Part shown: positions 23,667 to 33,896 of the stretch, one piece after another | Position numbering within the stretch: the stretch's first letter is position 1 | Layout: the number at the start of each line of letters is the position of its first letter | Assembly: GCA_022827405.1 (NCBI GenBank) | Contig: JAJDTA010000056.1 | Coordinates: forward strand, 1-42,842 | Direction: 5' to 3' | Origin: Acidimicrobiia bacterium | GTDB taxonomy: Bacteria; Actinomycetota; Acidimicrobiia; Acidimicrobiales; Bin134 | Length of the DNA stretch: 42,842 bases | The notes under the pieces: model-generated | What the model was told of the DNA's origin: nothing | What the model saw: only the letters and a program-made list of their open reading frames with translations | Database searches by the model: none | Made by a program: the position numbers and the translations under genes

Positions 23667-25300
23667 ATGATGCTGTCATCTGACTCGGGATCTACAGCTA
23701 CTCCCTTGCTGGACGAGACCATCTCGGCCAACTTGGCCCGCACCGTGGCTGCACACGGCGACCGTGAGGCGCTGGTGTCGGTGGAGCAGGGTCTGCGTTA
23801 CACCTATCGGGAGTTCGCCGACGCGGTTGATGCAGTGGCGGCAGGGTTGATGGGTTTGGGTGTGCAGGTGGGCGATCGGGTGGGGATCTGGAGTCCGAAC
23901 TGCGCGGAGTGGGTGCTGGTGCAGTACGCCACTGCCCGGATTGGCGCCATCTTGGTGACCATCAATCCGGCCTATCGGGTTGCCGAGTTGGAGTATGTGC
24001 TCAACCAGTCGGGCATCAGCGTGCTGGTGGCAGCGGAGTCGTTCTCTCACAGCGACTACCGGGGCATGGTCGAGGAGGTGCGGGACCGGGTTCCCGTCCG
24101 GCAGGTGGTGTACCTCCAGACCCCGGATTGGGAGGACTTGTTGGCCGTTGGCGAAGCGGTATCAGTCGATCAGCTCGAGGAGCGCGCCGCGGGGCTTCGT
24201 CCTGACGATCCAATCAACATCCAGTACACCAGCGGCACCACGGGCTTCCCAAAGGGGGCCACGCTCAGCCACCGCAACATCTTGAACAATGGCTTTTTCG
24301 TGGGAGAGGCCTGCGGGTACACCCCGGCCGACCGGGTGTGCATTCCGGTACCGTTCTACCACTGCTTCGGCATGGTGCTGGGCAACTTGGCCTGCACCAC
24401 CCACGGGGCGGCCATGGTGGTGCCGGCCGCCGGGTTCGATGCCGCCGCCTCGCTGCGGGCCTGCGAGCAAGAGCGCTGCACCAGCTTGTATGGAGTGCCG
24501 ACCATGTTCATCGCCGAGCTGGGCGAGCCTGACCTCGACAACTATGACCTGTCGTCGCTGCGCACGGGGATCATGGCCGGCTCACCCTGCCCGGTGGAGG
24601 TGATGAAGCAGGTGGTGGACCGGATGAACATGAGCGAAGTGACCATCGCCTACGGCATGACCGAGACCTCGCCGGTTTCCACCCAGACCTCGGCCGACGA
24701 TTCGCTGGACAAGCGGGTGTCCACGGTGGGGCGAGTTCATCCCCACGTCGAGGTCCGCATTGTGGATCCCGAGACCGGCGACACCGTACCCCGAGGCCAA
24801 GCCGGTGAGTTTATGACCCGGGGCTATTCGGTGATGCTGGGGTACTGGGACGACAAAGCCCGCAGCACCGAGGCCATCGACGACCAGGGCTGGATGCACA
24901 GCGGCGACCTTGCCGTCATGGACGACGATGGGTACATCAACATCGTGGGGCGCATAAAAGACATGATCATCCGGGGCGGTGAGAACATCTATCCCCGGGA
25001 GATCGAGGAGTATCTCTACCGCCATCCCGATGTGGTGGAAGTGCAGGTGATCGGAGTGCCCGATGCCCGATACGGCGAGGAGATCATGGCGTGGGTGCAG
25101 CTCCGGGACAGCGCCACCCTGGATGCCGACAACATCAAGGAGTTCTGCCGGGGCCAGATCGCCCACTACAAGGTCCCCCGCTATGTGAAGTTCACCGACG
25201 AGTTCCCCATGACCATCACCGGCAAGATCCAGAAGTACCTCATGCGGGAGCAGTCGATTGAGGAACTGGGCTTGGGCGAAGCAGCCGGAGAACGGCACGC

Positions 25301-25304
<4 letters not shown>
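23667..25304 (+). CDS. Fatty-acyl-CoA synthetase/AMP-dependent ligase
   Basis: A 545-residue ligase of the acyl-CoA synthetase family. The P-loop is [16 protein letters not shown], the A5 motif is [32 protein letters not shown] and [19 protein letters not shown] follow, and the catalytic Lys is in [10 protein letters not shown]. It is distinct from the ACSM-like ligase at 16793 and uses more GC-biased codons. GGAAGG precedes the first ATG by 8 nt; a second ATG follows one codon later. The stop overlaps the acyl-CoA dehydrogenase start, so product acyl-CoA probably passes to that enzyme. Chain length is not known. Confidence 0.92.
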
Positions 25305-26452
<1,148 letters not shown>

Positions 26453-26499
26453 CGGTGCACTGACTACTCCTACCGATCTGGCTGTCTCTGTTAGAACTG

Positions 26500-26523
26500 G
26501 ACTCCTTCAAACAACTCGGAGTC
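26500..26523 (+). promoter_or_regulatory. Hairpin covering the sulfotransferase ribosome binding site
   Basis: GACTCC (26500-26505) and GGAGTC (26518-26523) form a 6-bp stem with a 12-nt loop. The GGAG in the right arm is the best Shine-Dalgarno candidate for the ATG at 26533. Folding would hide it, so translation may depend on opening the hairpin. Confidence 0.35.
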
Positions 26524-26532
26524 AGCAGAGCG

Positions 26533-27774
26533 ATGGAACAAACCGGCCACTTGGAGCGCCCGGACTGGGTACGGCGGATGAATCTGTTTGGGACCGCAGT
26601 GGGCGATCCGGCCCGCCTGGTGAGCTTGGATGCCGACGAGATGCTGTCGGTTGCTGTTGATTCGGTGGGGCTGTCGGACTTTGGCGACGAACCCGGCTGG
26701 GAGGCTGGCTACCGGGCGCTGTGCGATGCCCTGGACGAGAATGCCCAGCTGAATGTGGTGGGGCGGCTGAGCGCCCGGGGGGAGATCATTCGCAACCTGC
26801 AAAACCGGCTTCGTGTCGTGCACTACTGGCAGGCGAACCCTGAAGCCCTGAGAGCCGAGATCGCCAAGCCGGTGTTCGTCTCCGGGCCGCCCCGCACCGG
26901 CACCACCATCCTTCTGGAACTGCTGGCGCTGGACCCCAGATTGCGAGGGGTGCGGGGCTTCGAGGCCCATTTCCCGCTGGGCACGCTCCCCGGCTCGGGG
27001 GCTGACGCACTGGCATGCAGCGAGCCTGAGCAGGAGTTCTGGGCCGACATCCAGCCTGAATTCATGACCATGCACGAGCTGCGCGGCGACCTGCCGGTGG
27101 AGTGCATCCACTTCTGCCAGCCCGAGTTCCGCAGTTGGCACTGGCCGATGATGCACTCCATCGGCGATCTCGCCGAACGGGGGGTGCCCGCCGATTTTCA
27201 GGCGGTGTATCGATGGCACAGGAACTTCTTGCAAACCTTGCAGCACGTCGACGGCGCTCCGGCCCAATTCCTGTTGAAGTCGCCGGCCCACATGGGCACG
27301 CTCCCAGACCTGTTTACCGCCTACCCCGATGCTCGGGTGATCCTGACCCACCGCGACCCGGTCAGGTTCCTTGGGTCGGTGGCCAACATCACCACCACCA
27401 TGCACTGGATGCGAAGCGACGCGGTGACCCCGAGCGAGAACGGACCGGTGATGCTGTTCGTCTACCAGATGATGATGGGCATGGTGATGGGCCAGCGGGC
27501 CTCAGGGGAGGTTCCCGACGACCAGATCGCCGACCTGCTGTTCCGCGACCTGATGAGCGATCCGGTGACCGCGGTGCAGGCCGCCTACGACCGCCTCGGC
27601 TTGGAGTTCTCCGACGTGTTGGCCGACGCCATACCCGCCTATCTGGCCGAGAAGCCCAAGGACAAATTCGGCAAGCACGTCTACGACGCCACCGCCCTCG
27701 GCCTCGACGAGTCCACCATCCGCGCCGGGTTCGCCGACTACATCGCCCACTACAACATCCCCCTCGAAGACTGA
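26533..27774 (+). CDS. Sulfotransferase family protein (PAPS-dependent type)
   Basis: A 413-residue protein of the bacterial sulfotransferase_3-like group. The 5'-phosphosulfate loop is FVSGPPRTGTTILLELLALD, and the 3'-phosphate site appears as VILTHRDPVRFLGSVANI. LLKSPAHMGTLPDLF is another conserved block. It would move sulfate from PAPS to an alcohol or amine on an unknown acceptor. Many relatives are of uncertain function. It follows the acyl-CoA dehydrogenase by 80 bp and leads into two VOC genes. The cysH-sir genes elsewhere in the window belong to sulfate reduction and need not be connected. Confidence 0.85.
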   Translation: MEQTGHLERPDWVRRMNLFGTAVGDPARLVSLDADEMLSVAVDSVGLSDFGDEPGWEAGYRALCDALDENAQLNVVGRLSARGEIIRNLQNRLRVVHYWQANPEALRAEIAKPVFVSGPPRTGTTILLELLALDPRLRGVRGFEAHFPLGTLPGSGADALACSEPEQEFWADIQPEFMTMHELRGDLPVECIHFCQPEFRSWHWPMMHSIGDLAERGVPADFQAVYRWHRNFLQTLQHVDGAPAQFLLKSPAHMGTLPDLFTAYPDARVILTHRDPVRFLGSVANITTTMHWMRSDAVTPSENGPVMLFVYQMMMGMVMGQRASGEVPDDQIADLLFRDLMSDPVTAVQAAYDRLGLEFSDVLADAIPAYLAEKPKDKFGKHVYDATALGLDESTIRAGFADYIAHYNIPLED

Positions 27775-27781
27775 GGTGGAC

Positions 27782-28162
27782 ATGAAGCCGCTGGTCAGGG
27801 CGATCACCCATGTGCAGGTGGCGATCCCGGAGGGGGGTGAGGACAAGGCTAGGGCGTTCTATGGCGAGCTGCTGGGACTGGTCGAGCTGGCCAAGCCGCC
27901 GGATCTGGCCAAACGGGGTGGATGCTGGTTCGAGCTGCCGGAGGGGACTTGCGGGCAACTGCATCTGGGGATCGATCCCGATTTCCGACCGGCCAAGAAG
28001 GCGCACGTGGCCTTCGTGGCCTCTGATGTGGCCGAGCTCGCCGAGAGGGCTCGCTCCCAAGGCCACGAGGTGCTCGAGGTTCAGGACGACGAAACCGAAC
28101 AGATCTACATCTACGATCCCTTCGGCAACCGCTTAGAGTTCATGGCAAAGGAGTCGTCATGA
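27782..28162 (+). CDS. VOC/glyoxalase superfamily protein
   Basis: A 126-residue single-module VOC protein. The beta-alpha-beta-beta-beta pattern is clear: ITHVQVAIPEGGEDKARAFY with a first metal-ligand His, then HVAFVASDVAELAERARSQG and a late IYIYDPFGNRLEFM carrying the usual Glu. This shape occurs in glyoxalases, dioxygenases and resistance proteins, so the reaction is unknown. The ATG at 27782 is 7 nt after the sulfotransferase stop; a GTG two codons earlier is an alternative. The stop overlaps the next gene (ATGA). Confidence 0.85.
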   Translation: MKPLVRAITHVQVAIPEGGEDKARAFYGELLGLVELAKPPDLAKRGGCWFELPEGTCGQLHLGIDPDFRPAKKAHVAFVASDVAELAERARSQGHEVLEVQDDETEQIYIYDPFGNRLEFMAKESS

Positions 28163-28590
28163 GATTGCAGCTTGCGCTGAACGTGTCCGACCTTGAGAAA
28201 GCGGTGGAGTTCTACTCCCGCCTCTTCGGTGTGGAGCCAGCCCGACGGCGGCCGGGATACGCCAACTTCGCCATCGACCAGCCGCCCCTCAAGCTGGTGC
28301 TGTTCGAAGCTGGCAACGATTGCAGCGACGACGAAGGGTGCTTTAACGGCGTTGGCGGCACCATCAACCACCTCGGGGTGGAAGTGGAGACCACTGAGGA
28401 AGTCCTCGACGCCGAACGCCGTCTAAGCGGGTCGGGCCTGGCCACCACCGGAGTGGACGACACCCAGTGCTGCTTCGCCGAGAAGACCGAAACCTGGGTC
28501 ACCGACCCCGACGGCACCGCCTGGGAATGGTACGTCCGCACCGGCGACAGCGAAGTCCTAGAGAACGTGGTAATCGGTACTCGCAGCTGA
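28159..28590 (+). CDS. ArsI/CadI-like VOC metalloprotein
   Basis: A 143-residue VOC protein whose order of motifs matches ArsI (C-As lyase) and CadI proteins: LNVSDLEKAVEFYSRLFGVE, INHLGVEVET with the metal His, and the adjacent Cys104-Cys105 in TQCCFAEKTETWVTDPDG. In ArsI the vicinal cysteines hold a trivalent organoarsenical while Fe(II) and oxygen break the C-As bond; CadI binds cadmium. No arsR, arsM or other ars gene is nearby, so the assignment rests on the protein alone. It is translationally coupled to the first VOC gene. Confidence 0.7.
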   Translation: MRLQLALNVSDLEKAVEFYSRLFGVEPARRRPGYANFAIDQPPLKLVLFEAGNDCSDDEGCFNGVGGTINHLGVEVETTEEVLDAERRLSGSGLATTGVDDTQCCFAEKTETWVTDPDGTAWEWYVRTGDSEVLENVVIGTRS

Positions 28591-28640
28591 GTACGACTCC
28601 GCATGTAGGCCACCGTGAGATCTAGCTGGCCGATATCCAC

Positions 28641-28674
28641 TTGATATCTGAACTAGTTCAGATATCCTGCCTTC
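28641..28674 (+). promoter_or_regulatory. Leaderless antitoxin promoter overlapped by a 24-bp palindrome
   Basis: TTGATA (28641-28646) and TATCCT (28663-28668) are separated by 16 nt, and the ATG follows 6 nt after the -10, so the mRNA should be leaderless. A perfect 24-bp palindrome, GATATCTGAACT followed by its exact complement half, spans 28643-28666. It therefore covers the -35 to -10 region. A further half-site GATATC lies at 28632-28637. The antitoxin is expected to bind here and repress its own gene. Confidence 0.75.
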
Positions 28675-29139
28675 ATGCAGGTTATCGAGCGCACATTCTC
28701 TGAGTTCCTCCGACAACCCAAAGAGGTAGTGGCCAACCTCACCCAACACGACGTAGTGCTGCGTCGCCGCAATGCCCCCGACCTCTACCTCAGCCTGGCT
28801 GCAAGCGACATCAGCCGAGCCAAGACCATCGAGTGTCTGGCCCGCCTTCTCCGTAAGATCTCTGCTGACTCCCCCGAGGCCATGGATGACGCCATTGAGG
28901 CCGCCTACCCCTGGGTAGAATTTCTCTCGACAGACGAGCTTCGGAATTTCTCCGAGGACCTAACCCAGACGATTCTGGCCTCTGCCAGCGTCGAGAGCTT
29001 CAAACGAGTCGAACTCCTCATCGACTCCTGGAAGAACACGGCAGAGATCCTCTGCGACCCCGAACTCACCGCCCTGCTCACCACCCCCATCACGGTCACT
29101 GACGGCCGTCGAGTCATTCCTCCCCCGGCCGTCGATTGA
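28675..29139 (+). CDS. Phd/YefM-like antitoxin-type protein
   Basis: A 154-residue protein whose N-terminus (MQVIERTFSEFLRQPKEVV, then DVVLRRRNAPDLYLSL) matches the prevent-host-death fold, in which the first part binds operator DNA. A helical C-terminal part includes YPWVEFLSTDELRNFSEDL and IDSWKNTAEILCDPELTALL. I recognise the layout from actinobacterial proteins encoded beside RelE-like toxins, but do not give it a named family. Only a toxin fragment follows, so it may be an orphan antitoxin. It may still repress its own promoter through the palindrome upstream. Confidence 0.65.
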   Translation: MQVIERTFSEFLRQPKEVVANLTQHDVVLRRRNAPDLYLSLAASDISRAKTIECLARLLRKISADSPEAMDDAIEAAYPWVEFLSTDELRNFSEDLTQTILASASVESFKRVELLIDSWKNTAEILCDPELTALLTTPITVTDGRRVIPPPAVD

Positions 29140-29275
29140 CACCCCGTCGCCGGGACCGAGTCGCCCCTCCACCACGCAAAGGTGGATGGGCCGCATCTGG
29201 TACTGCATCGACGACGACAAGAAGACCGTCTGGCTAACCGCCGTCCACATCGGCCACCCAAGAGCCACTGAGTAA
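29140..29275 (+). pseudogene. Probable RelE/ParE-type toxin remnant (C-terminal part)
   Basis: In the +1 frame relative to the antitoxin, an open stretch ends in RIWYCIDDDKKTVWLTAVHI and then GHPRATE before TAA at 29273-29275. A strand of IWY-CIDDD-KKTVW followed by a HPKATE-like tail is typical of the C-terminus of small RelE/ParE-like toxins. The N-terminal 50 or so residues are missing. The only ATG in this frame (29186) would give 29 residues, with AAAGG just upstream. This looks like a toxin deleted at its 5' end, leaving the antitoxin. Confidence 0.5.
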
Positions 29276-29289
29276 CCGCCGCAGCTAGG

Positions 29290-29325
29290 GACGAACTGTC
29301 ACACCTGACAACTAGAGTGCTCGGC
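29290..29325 (+). promoter_or_regulatory. mcrB leaderless promoter with shared GACGAACTGTCAC block
   Basis: GACGAACTGTCAC (29290-29302) is followed after 10 nt by TAGAGT (29313-29318), GCTCGGC, and the GTG start at 29326. The same order, with the same spacings, precedes the HNH gene at 34478-34513. Its first six bases sit 17 nt before the -10, in the -35 position. Confidence 0.55.
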
Positions 29326-32300
29326 GTGGCTGATCAGGTAGTAACGAACCCAGACTCCTCAGGCGGCAGCCCGGTCTTCCGTCTTGACCTCTCTGGCTGT
29401 AGCGGCACTGGCGTTCTGCTCCCCGGCGGACGCTTCCGAGTCCATGAAGGAGCTATTGGGCGCGCCGAGACGACTCCTTCGTTCAACAAGCATGCCAATC
29501 CATCCAGGCAACGGCTTCGCGAGCAGCTAATTGAGGATGGCACTTTGCTTATTGAGGGCAACCGTGCGGTTATGACCCGCGACTATGAATTCAACTCACC
29601 AAGTGCGGCAGGCGGGGTACTGGTAGGGAGCCATGACAGCTGGCTTGAAAGGTGGAAGGACGACACGGGCCTAGAGCTCAGAAGCTACAGGCTGGGATCG
29701 GCACAGGGTCCTGGGTCGGCTTCAGATTCCCAAAAGGCGGTCTCTCTCGCTGAGCAGGAATTTAGACAGCGGTGGTATGAGGCGCATGTCGAGCGATTTG
29801 TTGCTGATGAGGACCACTACCGGGAGGCGAAGACTGCTACCGACGGGTTTGAGGCAAGCGCGGAAGAAGCGCTGGAACTGCTGGCCGATCTTCGGCGAAC
29901 AGGTGACGTGCAATCTTTCAAGGAACGGATGGAGGTCTGGTCCCGCAGGCCAGGAACCCTGGCCTTCAAGGGCCCGACCGGACAGATGATGTTGAACCAA
30001 CTCGTCAATAGGACAGAAGACCATCAAGGGCTAGCAGTACTGTTGTCGGATTCTCTGAGCGCGCCCTCTTCAGACGAAGAGGCGGTCGCCAAGATCCAGA
30101 CAGTTGTCGATCACGTCGAGAGCATCAAAATAGGATCGCATCCAGCCCCAGGCAATGTGCCGTTCCTCTTGTCGTATTTCTGGGCACTGGCCGACTGGGA
30201 TCGCTGGCCAGTGTTATGGCCAAGCGCTGCGGACTTCATGGAGTTCTCGACTGGGGAGACTCTTCCCAGTGAACCACCCGAACGCTACCGGGCCTTTGCT
30301 GAGCGGGTTCGAGGACTCGCCACCGACCATCGCGAGTTTCAGACGACCGCGGTGTGGTGGCAGAGGCAAAGACCGGTGTTCCTCGATGAGGTGTTGTCGG
30401 ATCGTGCAGTGTTCGGGCAGCGTGGTGAGGGGCACCGAGGCGGGGATTTGGAAATCAACGCCTGCGCCTTGGTGAGTATCGCCAAGTATTGGGGCGACCA
30501 GCTTATTGAGGAAGTCTCAGATGCGCTCGGCCTCACACTCGCCGTCGGCTTGCCGAAAACCAATCGCGCCCGACCCGATCTCTGGGTGGACTGGCGGGCA
30601 AAGGAGGCATCTGGGCATGGGCTCAGCATGAGGGTGTGGGTAAACACCCAGGGTGTGGCGATTGCCTTGCGCCCAGGTGCAACCCCTAAGGGGTGGTGGG
30701 ACCAAGTTGTGCCGGAACTCTTGTCGGCCGACATTGGCGACTGCCGAGTTCTCAGCGGTCCGAGCGCCCAAATCGGCGAGGACGTTGGCCTCATTGGGGC
30801 CCACGGTGCGGAGTTTGTCTATGGCAGGTGGTTCGACCAAGAAGAATTCGCCGACGTTGACTTGAGAGCAACTGTGATTGAAACGGCCAAACAACTCAAG
30901 CCCCTGTTCGACAAACTGTTCGCCAAAGCAACTGGGATACAACCGGCACCAACCGCGCGAGATGATGACCCGATCGCCCCACTCGTCGAAAGGTTCCGAA
31001 TCGAGTCTGGTTATCCGAGACCCTCGGATGAGGAGCACCGAGCTGAACAGCGTCGCTTCGCGGAGATACTCGCCCCCGAGTCCATTGGCCTGGCTGATGT
31101 CGCTGACATCCGCCGGATCTGGAATGGAGGCAAGTACGGAGCCACAGGACCCATGTCAGCGTTGAATAGGTCATTCCGTGATGCCAACGAACCCGAGTAT
31201 GACCGCATCATGCAAGCCTTCCGCTATTTGTGCTGGGGAGACGACCCCGATGCTGAGCGCATCGACCGACTTCTTACCGACAACCAATTTCGAGTCAAGG
31301 GGTTGCGTGACTCGGTAATCATGAAACTGCTGGCAATTACACACCCTGAGAAGTATCTCTGCGTCTACCCCTATGAAGGAGACAAGGGCAAGCTGCGGAT
31401 GCTCTCCTACCTCGGACTCGACGCTCCCACGGGCTCGAGCGGAGAAGTCCAGGTGGAATCCAACAGGCTGCTACGCGAGCGACTAGAGCCGTTCTTCCCT
31501 GAGGATCCTTGGGGGATGTCGCAGTTTTTCTTCTGGCATGCGTACGGGAGTGACCATGACGATGAGGGTCTAGAGGGTGAGACCGATCCATTAGATGAAC
31601 TAGCAGAAGACCTGCTGGTCGACCGCGGCTTCTTGGACGACATCGTTGAATTGTTGGAAGACAAAGGGCAGGTGATCTTCTACGGGCCACCAGGCACAGG
31701 CAAGACTTACTTGGCCCGGAAGCTGGCTGAAGCGCTCGCCCCCGATCACAACCGCCGGGCGTTGGTGCAGTTCCACCCTTCGACTTCCTATGAGGACTTC
31801 TTCGAGGGCTACCGGCCGGAAGCAGACAGCGGCGACATGACCTATCAGCTCACTCCTGGCCCCCTGACTCGCATGGCGGCACGGGCCTCTGATGCACCGA
31901 GTCGGCAACATGTGATGATCATCGACGAGATCAACCGGGCCAACTTGCCCAAGGTGTTCGGCGAGCTTCTGTTCCTGTTGGAGTACAGGGACGAGAGCGT
32001 GCGCACCCTCTACCGCCCCGACGATGCGTTTGAGCTTCCCCGAAACCTGTGGTTCATCGGCACCATGAACACCGCCGATCGCTCCATTGCTCTCGTGGAT
32101 GCCGCTCTGCGGCGAAGGTTCCACTTCATTCCGTTCTTCCCCAATAGGTGGCCCATGGAGGGATTGCTCAAGCGCTGGCTGGCCGCGAACCATGAACCGG
32201 AATGGGTTGGCGAGCTCGTCGCCCAAGTCAACGACGAACTCGACGTAGAACTGGGTGGGCCTCACCTGCTGCTGGGGCCAAGCCACTTCATGAAGCAAGG

Positions 32301-32526
32301 CCTCGACGAGGAGGCGATGCGCCGCATTTGGAAGTACAACATCGAGCCGTTCATTGAAGACCAGTTCTTTGGCGACCGCGAGCAGATCGAAAACTTCCGC
32401 TTCGATCAGGTTCACAAGCGCTATCTCATCCAGTCGGGTAGGGCCGAAATGGCCGAGCAAGAGGCTGCGCTCCAAGAAGTGATGGCCAATCCCGAGGTCA
32501 TCGCGGAGGAGAACCCAGATTTGTGA
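29326..32526 (+). CDS. mcrB: McrB-like GTPase/AAA+ restriction subunit with N-terminal DUF4357-type domain
   Basis: A 1,066-residue motor subunit of a type IV restriction system that cuts modified DNA. The N-terminal 100 residues (GVLLPGGRFRVHEGAIGRAE, AVMTRDYEFNSPSAAGGVLV) resemble a DUF4357 module. A long middle part of about 600 residues has no recognised domain. The AAA+ module has Walker A GPPGTGKT (787-794), the McrB-type FHPSTSYEDFFEGYRP, Walker B HVMIIDEINRANLPKVFGEL and sensor block GTMNTADRSIALVDAALRRR. The length is more than double that of E. coli McrB, all of it at the N-terminus, so target recognition is probably different. A GTG three codons upstream is an alternative start. 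It overlaps mcrC by 4 nt (GTGA). Confidence 0.9.
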   Translation: MADQVVTNPDSSGGSPVFRLDLSGCSGTGVLLPGGRFRVHEGAIGRAETTPSFNKHANPSRQRLREQLIEDGTLLIEGNRAVMTRDYEFNSPSAAGGVLVGSHDSWLERWKDDTGLELRSYRLGSAQGPGSASDSQKAVSLAEQEFRQRWYEAHVERFVADEDHYREAKTATDGFEASAEEALELLADLRRTGDVQSFKERMEVWSRRPGTLAFKGPTGQMMLNQLVNRTEDHQGLAVLLSDSLSAPSSDEEAVAKIQTVVDHVESIKIGSHPAPGNVPFLLSYFWALADWDRWPVLWPSAADFMEFSTGETLPSEPPERYRAFAERVRGLATDHREFQTTAVWWQRQRPVFLDEVLSDRAVFGQRGEGHRGGDLEINACALVSIAKYWGDQLIEEVSDALGLTLAVGLPKTNRARPDLWVDWRAKEASGHGLSMRVWVNTQGVAIALRPGATPKGWWDQVVPELLSADIGDCRVLSGPSAQIGEDVGLIGAHGAEFVYGRWFDQEEFADVDLRATVIETAKQLKPLFDKLFAKATGIQPAPTARDDDPIAPLVERFRIESGYPRPSDEEHRAEQRRFAEILAPESIGLADVADIRRIWNGGKYGATGPMSALNRSFRDANEPEYDRIMQAFRYLCWGDDPDAERIDRLLTDNQFRVKGLRDSVIMKLLAITHPEKYLCVYPYEGDKGKLRMLSYLGLDAPTGSSGEVQVESNRLLRERLEPFFPEDPWGMSQFFFWHAYGSDHDDEGLEGETDPLDELAEDLLVDRGFLDDIVELLEDKGQVIFYGPPGTGKTYLARKLAEALAPDHNRRALVQFHPSTSYEDFFEGYRPEADSGDMTYQLTPGPLTRMAARASDAPSRQHVMIIDEINRANLPKVFGELLFLLEYRDESVRTLYRPDDAFELPRNLWFIGTMNTADRSIALVDAALRRRFHFIPFFPNRWPMEGLLKRWLAANHEPEWVGELVAQVNDELDVELGGPHLLLGPSHFMKQGLDEEAMRRIWKYNIEPFIEDQFFGDREQIENFRFDQVHKRYLIQSGRAEMAEQEAALQEVMANPEVIAEENPDL

Positions 32527-33770
32527 ACGATGTGATCGAGCTCATCGAGTACGAGACGACCACCGTCGAACTCGCTCAGGGGCAAGCACAGCGCCTCGCC
32601 GCCAGGGGAAGGGGCGTCATCACGGTGCAGCCGGCAGGAAAAGCCGACAGCTACTCGATCACCGCCCAGAATTTGGTGGGTACTCTGGTTGTCGATGATC
32701 TCCGGGTGCTGATCCGCCCAAAGGTCCGCCCTGAGAATCTCTTTCTGCTGCTGGAAGTGGGGCTTGACGAAAGCGCATGGAGGCAGGAGGCGTTCGACTA
32801 TGCGAACAAGGCAGACCTCCTGCCCTCGGTAGTCGCGTTCTACACCCGGACTCTGGAGACCACCCTGGCCCGCGGGCTGCTGCGGTCATACCGGCACCAA
32901 GAAGACCGGCTCGTCGCGCTGCGGGGCCGCATCGACATGGCGGCCCAGTTCCGCCAAGCAGGGATCGCTTTGCCCGTAGCATGCCGATACGACGAGTACA
33001 CACCGGATATCACCGAGAACCGCTACCTAAAGGCGGCAACGCGGCTGGCGCTGCGTGTGCCCCGAGTCGACCCAGAGGACCGGCGCCGGCTGCTCCAGCA
33101 AGTGGTTTCCTTGGAAGATGTGGCCGACGAATTCATGCGGGCCGACCACCTCGACCGAATACCGATAACCCGCCTGAATGCCCACTACCAGCCGGCTCTC
33201 CAACTAGCCCGTCTACTGCTGGAGAATCTGACCCTGGCCGACCAGCGTGGCCAACACGCCGCATCATCGTTCGTTGTGGACATGAACCGGCTGTTCGAGA
33301 ACTTCGTCACCCAACGGCTGCGCCGCGCCTTGAGAGGGCACCTCAAAGTGCGGAGCCAGTCCAAGCGCCACTTGGACACTCGCCAACAGGTGCCGATCCG
33401 CCCCGACCTGGTTTTCCGCCAGCAAGGCCACGAGGTCTATGTGGCCGACATCAAGTACAAACTCACCGACGACGCCCGGGCCCGGACAAGCGACTACTAC
33501 CAACTACTGGCCTACACCACTGCAATGGATCTCCCCGAGGGCGTGTTGATCTACTGTCTCGACGACGGCGGCGTTCCCGAGCGTACGATCACCGTCCGCC
33601 ACGCCGGCAAGCTCCTCCACACCCTGGCCATCGACCTCAGCGGACCGCCTACCGAAGTCACCGCAGCAATCACCGAGGCCGCCGCATGGATCAGACGGCG
33701 AGTCCGGTCAATCCGTCCTGTGGTTGCCCCTGTTCAACAGAAGCCAGCACGTTCACTGGCCCTCCTGTGA
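32523..33770 (+). CDS. mcrC: McrC nuclease subunit
   Basis: A 415-residue partner of McrB. The N-terminal part includes LVGTLVVDDLRVLIRPKVRP and the family block ITENRYLKAATRLAL. The C-terminal PD-(D/E)xK nuclease core is intact: Asp295 in IRPDLVF, then Asp309 and Lys311 in YVADIKYK, followed by YYQLLAYT. McrC stimulates McrB GTP hydrolysis and cleaves the DNA. The start is GTG overlapping the mcrB stop, so the two are translated together. Confidence 0.93.
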   Translation: MNDVIELIEYETTTVELAQGQAQRLAARGRGVITVQPAGKADSYSITAQNLVGTLVVDDLRVLIRPKVRPENLFLLLEVGLDESAWRQEAFDYANKADLLPSVVAFYTRTLETTLARGLLRSYRHQEDRLVALRGRIDMAAQFRQAGIALPVACRYDEYTPDITENRYLKAATRLALRVPRVDPEDRRRLLQQVVSLEDVADEFMRADHLDRIPITRLNAHYQPALQLARLLLENLTLADQRGQHAASSFVVDMNRLFENFVTQRLRRALRGHLKVRSQSKRHLDTRQQVPIRPDLVFRQQGHEVYVADIKYKLTDDARARTSDYYQLLAYTTAMDLPEGVLIYCLDDGGVPERTITVRHAGKLLHTLAIDLSGPPTEVTAAITEAAAWIRRRVRSIRPVVAPVQQKPARSLALL

Positions 33771-33882
33771 CCACCCTCTGCGGCTAACAATCCGTGCACC
33801 ACTAGCTAGGACATTTGCATCATTGTGTGAGCGCGACACTTGTGACAATTGCCGCTCGGGGCTGAGTCTGGCCTGCGCCCAT

Positions 33883-33896
33883 TAGGGTCTGGCCTG
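33883..33896 (+). promoter_or_regulatory. Leaderless promoter -10 of the NUDIX gene
   Basis: TAGGGT (33883-33888) lies 8 nt before the GTG at 33897. No ribosome binding site is present. Only the -10 is convincing. Confidence 0.4.
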
